From Deinococcus sp. (GTDB lineage Bacteria > Deinococcota > Deinococci > Deinococcales > Deinococcaceae): DNA of 30,710 nucleotides. Positions 1-6,747 of the stretch are shown here, piece after piece. The position numbers and the translations under genes are program-made. The notes under the pieces were generated by a model. It was given only the letters and a program-made list of their open reading frames with translations, ran no database searches and had not been told where the DNA came from. Each line of letters starts with the position of its first letter. Position 1 is the stretch's first letter. The stretch covers positions 1-30,710 of the forward strand of contig NZ_JAGLBG010000023.1 of the NCBI RefSeq assembly GCF_018260405.1, read 5' to 3'.

Positions 1-944
1 ATCATGGGGCTGAGGAAGTTGCCTTCGAGCTGGTTGGCGACCACGAACACCAGCACCACCAGCAGCATCTTGACGCCGCCGCCGGGCAGCGCGAGCAGCA
101 GCGCGGGCGTCGCGCCGATGACCGGCCCCAGGTAAGGCACGATGTTGAAGATGCCCGCCAGGAAGCCGATGGCCGCCGCACTGGGAATGCCGATGATGGT
201 CAGGCCCAGCCACACCATTACGCCGATGGCGGCGGCGATCAGAATCTGACCGCGCACGTAGCCGCCGACCGAGGTGCCGACCAGGGTGCTCAGCTCCAGC
301 ACGCGCGGCTGCCAGGGGCGCGGAAAAGCGCGGAGCAGCGAGGCGTTGATGCGGGCGTAGTCCAGCATCAGATACACGCTCATCAGCAAAATGAGCACGA
401 TCTGCGCGATCACGCCGCCAATCGAGACGAGGCCGCTGAACAGGGTGCCGCCCGATTGCAGCGCGTTTTGCAGAATCGGCCCGATATTCTTGCCCAGGTT
501 CTGCACGTAGGTCTGAAGACTTTCGGTCATCTTGGCCTGAAGGTTCTCGGCCCCCGGCACGCCCCGGTCCCCCAGCCAGTGGGCGACGCGCTCGGTGACG
601 TTGCCCAGGTTGCCGATCTGTTCGGGCAACTTGGAAAGCAGGTCCACGAACTGAGACGACACCGTGACCATCAGCGCCCCCAGCATGATGAACAGCCCCA
701 GGAACAGCAGCACCACGAAAAAGGCCCCCAGACCGCGCTTGACTTTGCCCTTTTCGAGCCAGTTGAGCAGCGGGCTGGCGAGGTAGGCGATCAGGAAGGC
801 GACGGCAAAGTCCACCACGACCTCGCTGACCACATTGAACAGGCGGTACGCTAGATAAAAGCCCAGCAGAAAGACGATCAGCCGCACCCAGGGATTTTTC
901 CAGGCGTACTGAAAGGCGTTAGGCCCTGAGCGGCTGGGCATCAT
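1..944 (-). CDS. AI-2E family transporter (PerM/YhhT type), 3' end outside window
   Basis: The reverse-strand product begins MMPSRSGPNAFQYAWKNPW and is rich in hydrophobic segments (IVFLLGFYLAYRLF, FFVVLLFLGLFIMLGALM, IVLILLMSVYLML). It contains the family-like stretches FLAGIFNIVPYLGPVIGATP and VVFVVANQLEGNFLSPM near the window edge, where the frame runs off at base 1. The family consists of about 350-residue polytopic inner-membrane proteins; about 314 residues are present, so only the C-terminal tail is missing. The substrate is not predictable from sequence; members have been linked to autoinducer-2 export or Na+/H+ exchange. Two adjacent ATGs (944 and 941) can start it, with a weak AGAGG-type ribosome site upstream. 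It is divergent from the IS630 element. Confidence 0.87.
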   Translation of the reverse strand, partial: MMPSRSGPNAFQYAWKNPWVRLIVFLLGFYLAYRLFNVVSEVVVDFAVAFLIAYLASPLLNWLEKGKVKRGLGAFFVVLLFLGLFIMLGALMVTVSSQFVDLLSKLPEQIGNLGNVTERVAHWLGDRGVPGAENLQAKMTESLQTYVQNLGKNIGPILQNALQSGGTLFSGLVSIGGVIAQIVLILLMSVYLMLDYARINASLLRAFPRPWQPRVLELSTLVGTSVGGYVRGQILIAAAIGVMVWLGLTIIGIPSAAAIGFLAGIFNIVPYLGPVIGATPALLLALPGGGVKMLLVVLVFVVANQLEGNFLSPM

Positions 945-1047
945 AAGACGCCTCTGACGACCAGCGAGCAGTCAGGCCGGGAAAGAAGACGGGGAAAATT
1001 CATCATTTTCAGTATAGAGGTGACGGCCACATGAAATTCAACGGATA

Positions 1048-1068
1048 AGTAGCTGGCGGGTATAAACT
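1048..1068 (+). repeat. left terminal inverted repeat of the IS630-type element
   Basis: This 21-bp end pairs with 2087-2107. The first seven bases (AGTAGCT) are identical in both ends and are preceded by the TA target dinucleotide. Confidence 0.85.
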
Positions 1069-1130
1069 ACATTATCAGACGCCTTGACCCTGCCCTTACC
1101 TCAGAAGACGCCGCAAGGCTTCAGAAACTG

Positions 1131-1592
1131 TTGTTCGCAGACCATGTCCTCCCTTGCGAACGAAAGCGGTACTTTGCCCTCTGGCATGCCCATCAGGGAC
1201 TTTCCTCATATCAAATTGAGGCAATGGGCATCATGACCTCGCCACGAGTCCGTCGCGTCATCGCCCTTTACCGTAAGGGTGGCCTGGACGCGCTTAAGGA
1301 GCGCGTCCACCCTGGACGTACAAGCCGCTTCACGCCTGAAATTGCTCAAGATGTGCGTACTCTGCTTGCTCAGGGCGACCGAACGTGGAACACTCGGACC
1401 CTCTCCGAATACCTTCAGGACAGGCATGGCGTCACGCTGAAACGTTCTGCTCTCAACGCTCAACTCCACCGCCTCAACACCAGTTGGCAACGAACCCGAT
1501 TGGTCGTCGCAGGTGAAGCAGACCCCCAGGAGAAGCAGGACTTCGAGGACACCCTTGAAGTCGCAAAAAAGGGGCTTCTGAAGGGTGGCTGA
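1131..1592 (+). CDS. IS630-type transposase, N-terminal frame (orfA)
   Basis: This frame encodes the DNA-binding part of an IS630-family transposase. It has a helix-turn-helix region (ERKRYFALWHAHQGLSSYQI, then VRRVIALYRKGGLDALKERV) and a second winged-helix-like segment (TLSEYLQDRHGVTLKRSALN). The displayed start is TTG at 1131, but the frame stays open upstream to 1071 and encodes a family-like N-terminus (IIRRLDPALTSEDAARLQKL). The real initiation codon may therefore be ATT at 1071, or an original ATG there has mutated. The frame stops at 1592; the DDE catalytic half lies in the -1 frame and is reached through the A AAA AAG heptamer at 1565-1571. Confidence 0.85.
   Translation: MFADHVLPCERKRYFALWHAHQGLSSYQIEAMGIMTSPRVRRVIALYRKGGLDALKERVHPGRTSRFTPEIAQDVRTLLAQGDRTWNTRTLSEYLQDRHGVTLKRSALNAQLHRLNTSWQRTRLVVAGEADPQEKQDFEDTLEVAKKGLLKGG
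1565..1571 (+). other. candidate -1 programmed frameshift site (A AAA AAG)
   Basis: In the orfA frame the codons read GCA AAA AAG, giving a classic X XXY YYZ slippery heptamer. A -1 shift here continues as GASEGWLKLLFLDEAAIWL, which places the first catalytic Asp of the DDE domain in frame. Several IS630-family elements are known to use -1 frameshifting. I did not identify a clear downstream stimulatory pseudoknot. Confidence 0.75.
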
Positions 1593-2083
1593 AACTCCTC
1601 TTCCTTGATGAAGCGGCCATCTGGTTGACCCAACCGAATACATATACCTGGCGTGAAGTGGGGCATCCGATGGAAGTGCCGACGAGCAAAGCTCGTGGTA
1701 TCACTGCACGACTCAACCTCATGGGCTGTGTGGACTACATCAGTGGCGAGGTGCAGTACAGGGAGATTGAAGGCAATACCAGCGGCCAAGACACGAAAAA
1801 TTTCATTCAGACGTTGGCAGAGCAAGCCGATCCGGCTTGCCCAACGATTGTCTTTGCTGACCGTGCCAGTATTCATACTTGTAATGTTGTCTTTGCGGAA
1901 AAGGAAAACTGGAAAAAATGCGGCCTTATCGTAGTTTACCTGCCCCCATATAGTCCCGAACTAAATCCGATGGAGGGCAAGTGGCGGCAACTCAAATACA
2001 ACGACCTGCCAGAGCGTCATTTCGAGAACAAGGAGGACTTGAGGCGTGGCGTTGGCGGCGCAAACTGGGGGGTAGCTGTATGA
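1571..2083 (+). CDS. IS630-type transposase, C-terminal DDE frame (orfB)
   Basis: This is the catalytic half of the transposase. The DDE residues are visible in order: Asp in KLLFLDEAAIWL, Asp in IVFADRASIHT, and Glu in SPELNPMEGKW. The first methionine in this frame (1625) lies after the first catalytic Asp, so a free-standing start there could not give an active enzyme. Translation is therefore expected as an orfA-orfB fusion through the heptamer at 1565-1571. The stop at 2083 lies just before the right inverted repeat. The C-terminal tail (RRGVGGANWGVAV) is short and ends at the repeat, but no internal stops are seen, so the element could be active. Confidence 0.83.
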   Translation, partial: GASEGWLKLLFLDEAAIWLTQPNTYTWREVGHPMEVPTSKARGITARLNLMGCVDYISGEVQYREIEGNTSGQDTKNFIQTLAEQADPACPTIVFADRASIHTCNVVFAEKENWKKCGLIVVYLPPYSPELNPMEGKWRQLKYNDLPERHFENKEDLRRGVGGANWGVAV

Positions 2084-2086
2084 TGC

Positions 2087-2107
2087 AGTCTATACCCGGT
2101 AGCTACT
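2087..2107 (-). repeat. right terminal inverted repeat of the IS630-type element
   Basis: The complement of this stretch matches the left end with a few mismatches and is followed directly by the TA target dinucleotide at 2108-2109. Confidence 0.85.
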
Positions 2108-2252
2108 TAGCTGGTGGAAGTCATGAAGCCAAAAACCGACTGAGACATGGCACACTAGAAAGTGACATTAAGGCTGATCGAAGATTTTCTACTAATCTTT
2201 AGTCAGTCCAAGAACTGGCTCATACGTTAAGCTACGCTCTCAGGAGGCTCCC

Positions 2253-3323
2253 ATGAAGAAAACTTTCACTACTCTGACTCTGCTGCTCACCGGCACAGCA
2301 TTCGCTGGCGGCGGTAACGTTCAGCCCATTACCACGCCCGTTGCAATCGTAGCTCCCAAAGCCACCATCAGCGTCGCCTGCTCGCAGGGCACCTGGGCCA
2401 AGGCCGCGATTGACCTCGTGACCCAGAAGGGGCTGTTTATCGGCTACCCCGACGGCAAATTCGACTGGTGCAGCGCCATTACCCGCCAGGAAGTCGCTCA
2501 GGTGCTGGCTCGTCTGCTTTCGCAACTGCCTGCTAACCAGGCCACTTTCGACACCACCGAACTCGGTACCCTGCGCAAGGGACTTCAGGACGCTCAGGCT
2601 GGTCTGGACGAACTCCGCGCTGCCCAGGCCGACCAGGCCAAGGCCATTGAGGACCTGCGTGCCCAGATCGCCGCTCTACAGGATCAGCTGAAGAACATGC
2701 CCGCTGCCGGTGCTGGCGCGGTCGGTGCCGTTGGCCCCCAGGGACCACAGGGTGACGTTGGTCCTGTCGGCCCCGTTGGTCCTCAGGGACCCCAGGGGGC
2801 ACAGGGTGTCGCCGGTCCTGTCGGCGCCGTCGGTCCCCAGGGTGAACGCGGTGAGAAGGGCGATCCCTACATTCCCCCCGCCGCTCCCTTCCGCTACGGC
2901 AACTACATCGGCGCTGCCGCCTACGGCGTCATGACCGACCCCGTTCAGGGCTACATGGGCCGCGTCGAAGTCGGTAACGATCAGGTACTCGGCAGCTTCG
3001 GTGTGCGTGTTACCGGCGACTTCAAGATCAAGGACAACAACGACAGCAATGGCACGAACTACACTGGCACGCCCGGCAACAGCCTCAGCGGCGCAGTGAC
3101 CTACCGTGGCACTACTGGACGCGTTGACGGTCTCCTGGGCGTCGGTGCAGGCTATAACTTCGACCAGAAGGCCCCCTTCGGCGAACTGTCCATCGGCGTT
3201 GATTACCGTATCGTTGATCATGTGGCTATCTTCGGTGAGGCCCGCCAGCATTATTACTTCAACACCGGCAACAACTTCCCCAACATCAGCAGCGTCACTG
3301 CTGGTCTGAAGTTCCGCTTCTAA
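2253..3323 (+). CDS. SLH / coiled-coil / collagen-repeat / beta-barrel outer-membrane protein
   Basis: This 356-residue envelope protein starts with a signal peptide (1-18, LLLTGTAFA cleavage). An SLH domain follows at about 43-92 (WAKAAIDLVTQKGLFIGYPD, ITRQEVAQVLARLL) with Cys43 and Cys73 flanking its first half. A heptad-rich coiled coil spans about 104-147. Sixteen uninterrupted Gly-X-Y triplets fill 158-205. The C-terminus (about 213-356) alternates polar and hydrophobic residues in roughly eight beta strands and ends in Phe. In Deinococcus and Thermus, SLH domains bind pyruvylated cell wall, and SlpA-type proteins join an SLH-coiled-coil stalk to an outer-membrane barrel. This looks like a small version with a collagen-like insert, suggesting a trimeric wall-to-outer-membrane tether. 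The start has a good AGGAGG site five bases upstream. Topology and trimer state are inferred. Confidence 0.85.
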   Translation: MKKTFTTLTLLLTGTAFAGGGNVQPITTPVAIVAPKATISVACSQGTWAKAAIDLVTQKGLFIGYPDGKFDWCSAITRQEVAQVLARLLSQLPANQATFDTTELGTLRKGLQDAQAGLDELRAAQADQAKAIEDLRAQIAALQDQLKNMPAAGAGAVGAVGPQGPQGDVGPVGPVGPQGPQGAQGVAGPVGAVGPQGERGEKGDPYIPPAAPFRYGNYIGAAAYGVMTDPVQGYMGRVEVGNDQVLGSFGVRVTGDFKIKDNNDSNGTNYTGTPGNSLSGAVTYRGTTGRVDGLLGVGAGYNFDQKAPFGELSIGVDYRIVDHVAIFGEARQHYYFNTGNNFPNISSVTAGLKFRF

Positions 3324-3580
3324 GCTGTTTTAAGGGGCGGCTGGGGAACTGTAGGCGGCAGCCCGTTATTTTCTCCAAGATACGCTCCGCCAGGTTTGTC
3401 TAAAGCCAAACTTGGTGGTACCTATACGGATTCCGCGTAGTCAACAAAAACAGACGCCAGTCCGTATCAGAGCAAGTCAAATGTCCCTGGGTTCACCTGG
3501 GGGCATTTTTTCGGTTCTTCAGTTGGTCTGGCCGTGCTCCTTACCTGTAAGGCTCAATGCGCACCTATACGGCAGAAATC
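3324..3580. other. intergenic region with inverted repeats, no gene seen
   Basis: Apart from the terminator at 3479-3511, this stretch has a 7-bp inverted repeat (ATACGGA at 3424-3430, TCCGTAT at 3461-3467). The short string CCTATACGG occurs twice, near 3421 and 3565. Reading frames here lack ribosome sites and resemble no known family. Confidence 0.5.
3479..3511 (+). terminator. rho-independent terminator downstream of the SLH gene
   Basis: An imperfect stem (AAATGTCCCTGGGT paired with ACCTGGGGGCATTT, a few mismatches) is followed by a run of T residues. It lies about 155 bases past the stop codon at 3323, so the transcript would have a long 3' tail. Confidence 0.65.
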
Positions 3581-3718
3581 TAGAGCATTTTGCAGAAAGA
3601 TGGTGCTCTTTTTATGATCTTTTTGCCGAGTGGAACGAGTCAAAAAAAAGAGCAGGACGTAGAATGAAGGGCGCGGCGGTGTTGTTCCGACGTGCCCACA
3701 ATTCGGAGAACGGCTCTA
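3581..3718 (+). repeat. 138-bp MITE-like dispersed repeat, copy 1
   Basis: A second copy lies at 30140-30278 in the same orientation, with about nine in ten bases the same. The ends are short inverted repeats beginning with TA (TAGAGC...GCTCTA), compatible with TA-targeted mobilisation. Internal hairpin arms occur near the left end (GCAGAAAGAT with ATCTTTTTGC, perfect in copy 2), and GCTCTTTTT pairs with a later AAAGAGC. It has no coding capacity. It lies 14 bp from the 3' end of the adjacent minus-strand gene and could act in its transcript end. Confidence 0.85.
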
Positions 3719-3732
3719 AACTGAAGTCCAGA

Positions 3733-4155
3733 TCAGTTCAACTGCTTTTGTCTGTCGCTGGGTAACATTCCAGCATATTCCAGTGTCAGGTCTTTGAGGA
3801 TGCGGTGGGCGAGCGCGAGTACGGCGTCCTCAGAAATTTCAGTGAGGGCGAAGACCCCTCTGTAACCGTAATCACCGTGGAATTCCTGCCCCTGGCGCCG
3901 CACCCGCACCAGCACTTCGCACAGGCCCAGGCGGAACCAGGCCGCGTGATATTCACCGACAGGCGGCGGGCGCAAGCATTGCCCCGGGTCGGCGACGGGT
4001 TCTACCGAGACGTTATGGAGCGGCTGACCAGGCCCGCCCACCCGCCGCAGCGCCTGATATAGTGCGCCGAGCAGGGCTTCGCAGGCTCCGCTGTCGGCTT
4101 GGCGCGCCGCCGCCTGCTCAATCATGGTGGCCTGAAGAATGTCGAAATCGCTCAT
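3733..4155 (-). CDS. hypothetical protein (140 aa)
   Basis: I do not recognise the family. The product starts MSDFDILQATMIEQAAARQ and has a helical N-terminal half (EALLGALYQALRRVGG). The centre looks like mixed beta strands (AAWFRLGLCEVLVRVRRQGQ, FHGDYGYRGVFALTEI), and a last helix reads AVLALAHRILKDLTLEYAGM. There is no signal peptide or membrane segment, so it is probably cytoplasmic. The GC and codon pattern match neighbouring genes, which supports it as real. No Shine-Dalgarno is obvious. Its 3' end faces the MITE-like repeat and its 5' side faces a 318-bp gap before ppk, which is on the same strand. Confidence 0.65.
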   Translation of the reverse strand: MSDFDILQATMIEQAAARQADSGACEALLGALYQALRRVGGPGQPLHNVSVEPVADPGQCLRPPPVGEYHAAWFRLGLCEVLVRVRRQGQEFHGDYGYRGVFALTEISEDAVLALAHRILKDLTLEYAGMLPSDRQKQLN

Positions 4156-4473
4156 ACGTTCTGTGTGCCTATCATGCCGCGCTTAAGCGGAACAGGCTGT
4201 AAGACGCGTTCCGTTTGTGGGAACTGCGGGGCAAAGAATGAAATGCTGCGGCCACGAGTCACCTCATTCGGAGGGCTGCTATCGCCATCCGTAGGGGACG
4301 AGGCGCAGGCACCCCCGGCCCGGCAGCCTCACGCCTGACCCGCCGCCCCGCTTCCACTGCCGTTTGGGTTGGGGTTGAGGGGATGATCTGCGAGTCCGCT
4401 CGGGGCAAGGGATGCAACCATGCAGGTGCTTAAGCACCCGTGTATAGGGAAACCGTTGCGGCGGTCGTTGACC
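4156..4473. other. intergenic region between ppk and the hypothetical gene
   Basis: No gene is supported. A perfect 14-bp palindrome (GGTGCTTAAGCACC, 4425-4438) lies about 35 bases downstream of the ppk stop and may form a hairpin in its transcript, but no T-tract follows it. A short inverted repeat GGAAC/GTTCC occurs near 4189-4213. Confidence 0.5.
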
Positions 4474-6603
4474 TTACGCTGGGTTACGGGCTGCGGCAAA
4501 CTGCTTCTGGGCACTGCGGTCACCGGGGAATTTAACATACTGACCGGTAACTTCCAGTTCCCAGCTGCCGCGCTGGTCGTTCCACTCGGTGTCCATAATG
4601 TTCATAAAGCCCTGGCGGTGGCGGTCGTCCAGTACAGGCGCGATCACTTCGACGCGGCGGTCGAGGTTGCGGCTCATCCAGTCGGCGCTGCCGAAATACA
4701 CTTCCGCTTTACCGTCGTTGCCAAAGGCGTACACGCGGGCGTGTTCCAAATAGCGGCCCAGCAGGCTGTGAACCCGGATGTTTTCCGACAGACCGGGAAC
4801 GCCGGGGCGCAGGCAGCACACGCCGCGCAAAACCATCTCGATTTTGACGCCTGCCTGCGACGCTTTATAGAGCCCTTCGATCATGCCGGGGTCGGTCAGC
4901 GAATTGAACTTGAGGCGCACCCAGGCTTCCTTTCCGGCGCAGGCATGTTCGGCTTCACGTTCCAGCAGCGCCATAAAGCCGCTGCGGGCCGTGTCGGGGG
5001 CAACCAGCAGGTGCGCGTACTCGGCCTCGGCGTACCCGGTCAGGTGGTTGAACAGTTCGCCGACATCCGCGCCGAGTTCGGCGTCCGCCGAGAGCAGGCT
5101 CAAGTCGGTGTACAGGCGGGCAGTCTTGGCGTTGTAGTTTCCGGTGCCGATGTGGACGTAGCGCCGCAGCCCCGACTCTTCGCGCCGCACGATCAGCGTG
5201 ACTTTGGCGTGGGTCTTGAGGCCCGGCACCCCGTAGACCACATGCGCTCCGGCCCGTTCCAGTTTGCGTGCCCAGCTGATGTTACGCTGCTCGTCAAAAC
5301 GGGCCTTGAGTTCGATCATGGCAACGACCTGCTTACCGTTCTCGGCGGCGGTTCGCAGTGCGCCCAGCAGTCTGGGGTCGTCGCCAGTGCGGTAAAGCGT
5401 TTGCTTGATCGCCAGCACCTGCGGGTCAAGCGAGGCTTCTTCCAGAAAGTTCAGCACATTAACAAAGCTGTCGTAGGGGTGGTGCAGCACCACGTCCCCG
5501 GCCCGCAACGTCTCAAAAATGCCGCCTTCCTCGTCGCCGTCGAGATCGGCAATGGCAGGCTGATAGTCGGGATACGCTAGGTCGGGCCGCTTCACCGGAA
5601 GGCCCATCAGGTCACTGGTGCCGAGGGGGCCTTCGAGCACAAAGATGTCGGCGGGGTTGAGATTCAGCTTGTCCTGAAGGTATTTCAGCAGTTCATCGGG
5701 GGTATCGCGGATCACTTCGAGGCGCACGGCAGACCCGAAGCGGCGGCGGCGCAGCCCGTCCTCGATGGTCGCCAGCAGGTCCTCGGCTTCTTCTTCCTCG
5801 AACTCGTAATCGGTGTTGCGGGTCACGCGGAACAGGTGGGTGGACAGCACCTTGCGGCCCTTGAACAGCTCGCTAATGTGCGCGGCGATCACGTCTTCGA
5901 GCATCAGCAGCGATTCCCCTATCATCACCACACGCGGCAAAATCCCGACCGGAATCTTTACGCGGGCAAATTCGGCCTCCTCACCCTTGCGGCCCTTAAG
6001 GTGAACGCCCAGGTTCAGGCTCAGGTTGCTGAGGTAGGGGAAAGGATGGCCCGGATCGACGATGAGCGGCGTCAGCACCGGCTGAATTTCCGAGAGGTAA
6101 TGCTCGTGCAGCTGCGCCCTGGTCTTCTTGTCGAGATCGCCCACCGACGTGAACTTGACGCCCTGTTTACGGAGCGCCGCCAGGGTGTCCTGGGCTGCCC
6201 GCTCGATTTCGCGCAGCATGACGTGGGTATGGTCGCGCACCAGTTTCAGGGTTTCGCGCGGCAGCAGACCGTCGGGACTGGGCACATGCACGCCCGCCGC
6301 GATCTGGCGGTGAATCCCGGCCACGCGCACCATAAAGAATTCGTCGAGGTTGCTGCCGCAGATGGCCGCGTATTTCAGGCGTTCAAGCAGCGGGTTGCGC
6401 TCGTCGCGGGCCTCGGCCAGCACCCGCTCGTTGAAGGCCAGCCACGACAGTTCACGGTTCAGGAACTGGCTCTGCGGATTGGCGACGGTGCTGAGCGTAT
6501 GCACCAGCTGATCGGTCGCTGGGTTACTGTCCGCTGGAGGCACCTTCTCGGGCGTCTCTTTGGCATTTTTAAGCTTCTTTGTTTCTGGAGCTTCAGTGGG
6601 CAA
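4474..6603 (-). CDS. ppk: polyphosphate kinase 1
   Basis: The enzyme polymerises the ATP gamma-phosphate into inorganic polyphosphate and works in reverse. About 709-712 residues match the usual length. The N-terminal domain opens with LNRELSWLAFNERVLAEARD and CGSNLDEFFMVRVAG. The catalytic core has GLKTHAKVTLIVRRE, whose His corresponds to the autophosphorylated His435 of E. coli, followed by YVHIGTGNYNAKTARLYTD, and a late YFGSADWMSRNLDRRVE motif. A GTG at 6612 keeps the frame open, but the AAAGGAG ribosome site runs straight into that GTG. The in-frame TTG at 6603 sits eight bases beyond the site and is the better start. The first 40 or so residues are charged, low complexity and likely disordered. 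Confidence 0.96.
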   Translation of the reverse strand: MPTEAPETKKLKNAKETPEKVPPADSNPATDQLVHTLSTVANPQSQFLNRELSWLAFNERVLAEARDERNPLLERLKYAAICGSNLDEFFMVRVAGIHRQIAAGVHVPSPDGLLPRETLKLVRDHTHVMLREIERAAQDTLAALRKQGVKFTSVGDLDKKTRAQLHEHYLSEIQPVLTPLIVDPGHPFPYLSNLSLNLGVHLKGRKGEEAEFARVKIPVGILPRVVMIGESLLMLEDVIAAHISELFKGRKVLSTHLFRVTRNTDYEFEEEEAEDLLATIEDGLRRRRFGSAVRLEVIRDTPDELLKYLQDKLNLNPADIFVLEGPLGTSDLMGLPVKRPDLAYPDYQPAIADLDGDEEGGIFETLRAGDVVLHHPYDSFVNVLNFLEEASLDPQVLAIKQTLYRTGDDPRLLGALRTAAENGKQVVAMIELKARFDEQRNISWARKLERAGAHVVYGVPGLKTHAKVTLIVRREESGLRRYVHIGTGNYNAKTARLYTDLSLLSADAELGADVGELFNHLTGYAEAEYAHLLVAPDTARSGFMALLEREAEHACAGKEAWVRLKFNSLTDPGMIEGLYKASQAGVKIEMVLRGVCCLRPGVPGLSENIRVHSLLGRYLEHARVYAFGNDGKAEVYFGSADWMSRNLDRRVEVIAPVLDDRHRQGFMNIMDTEWNDQRGSWELEVTGQYVKFPGDRSAQKQFAAARNPA

Positions 6604-6747
6604 AGTATTCACTCCTTTGAGTCTTACAGGGCAGATGTCTGGCCCAAGTCAGGCCGGGCACAAAAGCGGCCACCGCGCAGTTGGTAACCCGGCAAATGCC
6701 CAGAACAGGAGAGCGCTCCTGGCCCCTGCATAGTGTTGTCCTGTTGG

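Larger units (their letters stand above)
1048..2107 (+). mobile_element. IS630-type insertion sequence, apparently complete
   Basis: The element is 1060 bp. Its 21-bp terminal inverted repeats (1048-1068 and 2087-2107) match at most positions: the left end reads AGTAGCTGGCGGGTATAAACT and the complement of the right end reads AGTAGCTACCGGGTATAGACT. A TA dinucleotide flanks each side (1046-1047 and 2108-2109), as expected for IS630/Tc1-mariner transposition into TA. It carries two overlapping-phase reading frames that together make a DDE transposase. It sits about 145 bp upstream of the SLH-protein gene and 104 bp upstream of the divergent transporter gene, so it may have displaced or altered promoters of either. 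Confidence 0.9.

Noticed and set aside
2724..2867. Tandem DNA repeats as a noncoding satellite
   Set aside because: The periodicity is the codons of the Gly-X-Y collagen segment in the SLH gene.
3412..3765. 117-codon plus-strand frame across the MITE-like repeat
   Set aside because: It starts in noncoding sequence, runs through the terminator and repeat, and has no homology-like segment; copy 2 of the repeat does not keep the frame.
4420..5580. Long plus-strand open frame opposite ppk
   Set aside because: It is antisense to a clear ppk coding sequence, has His/Val/Ala/Gly-rich shadow composition and no ribosome site.
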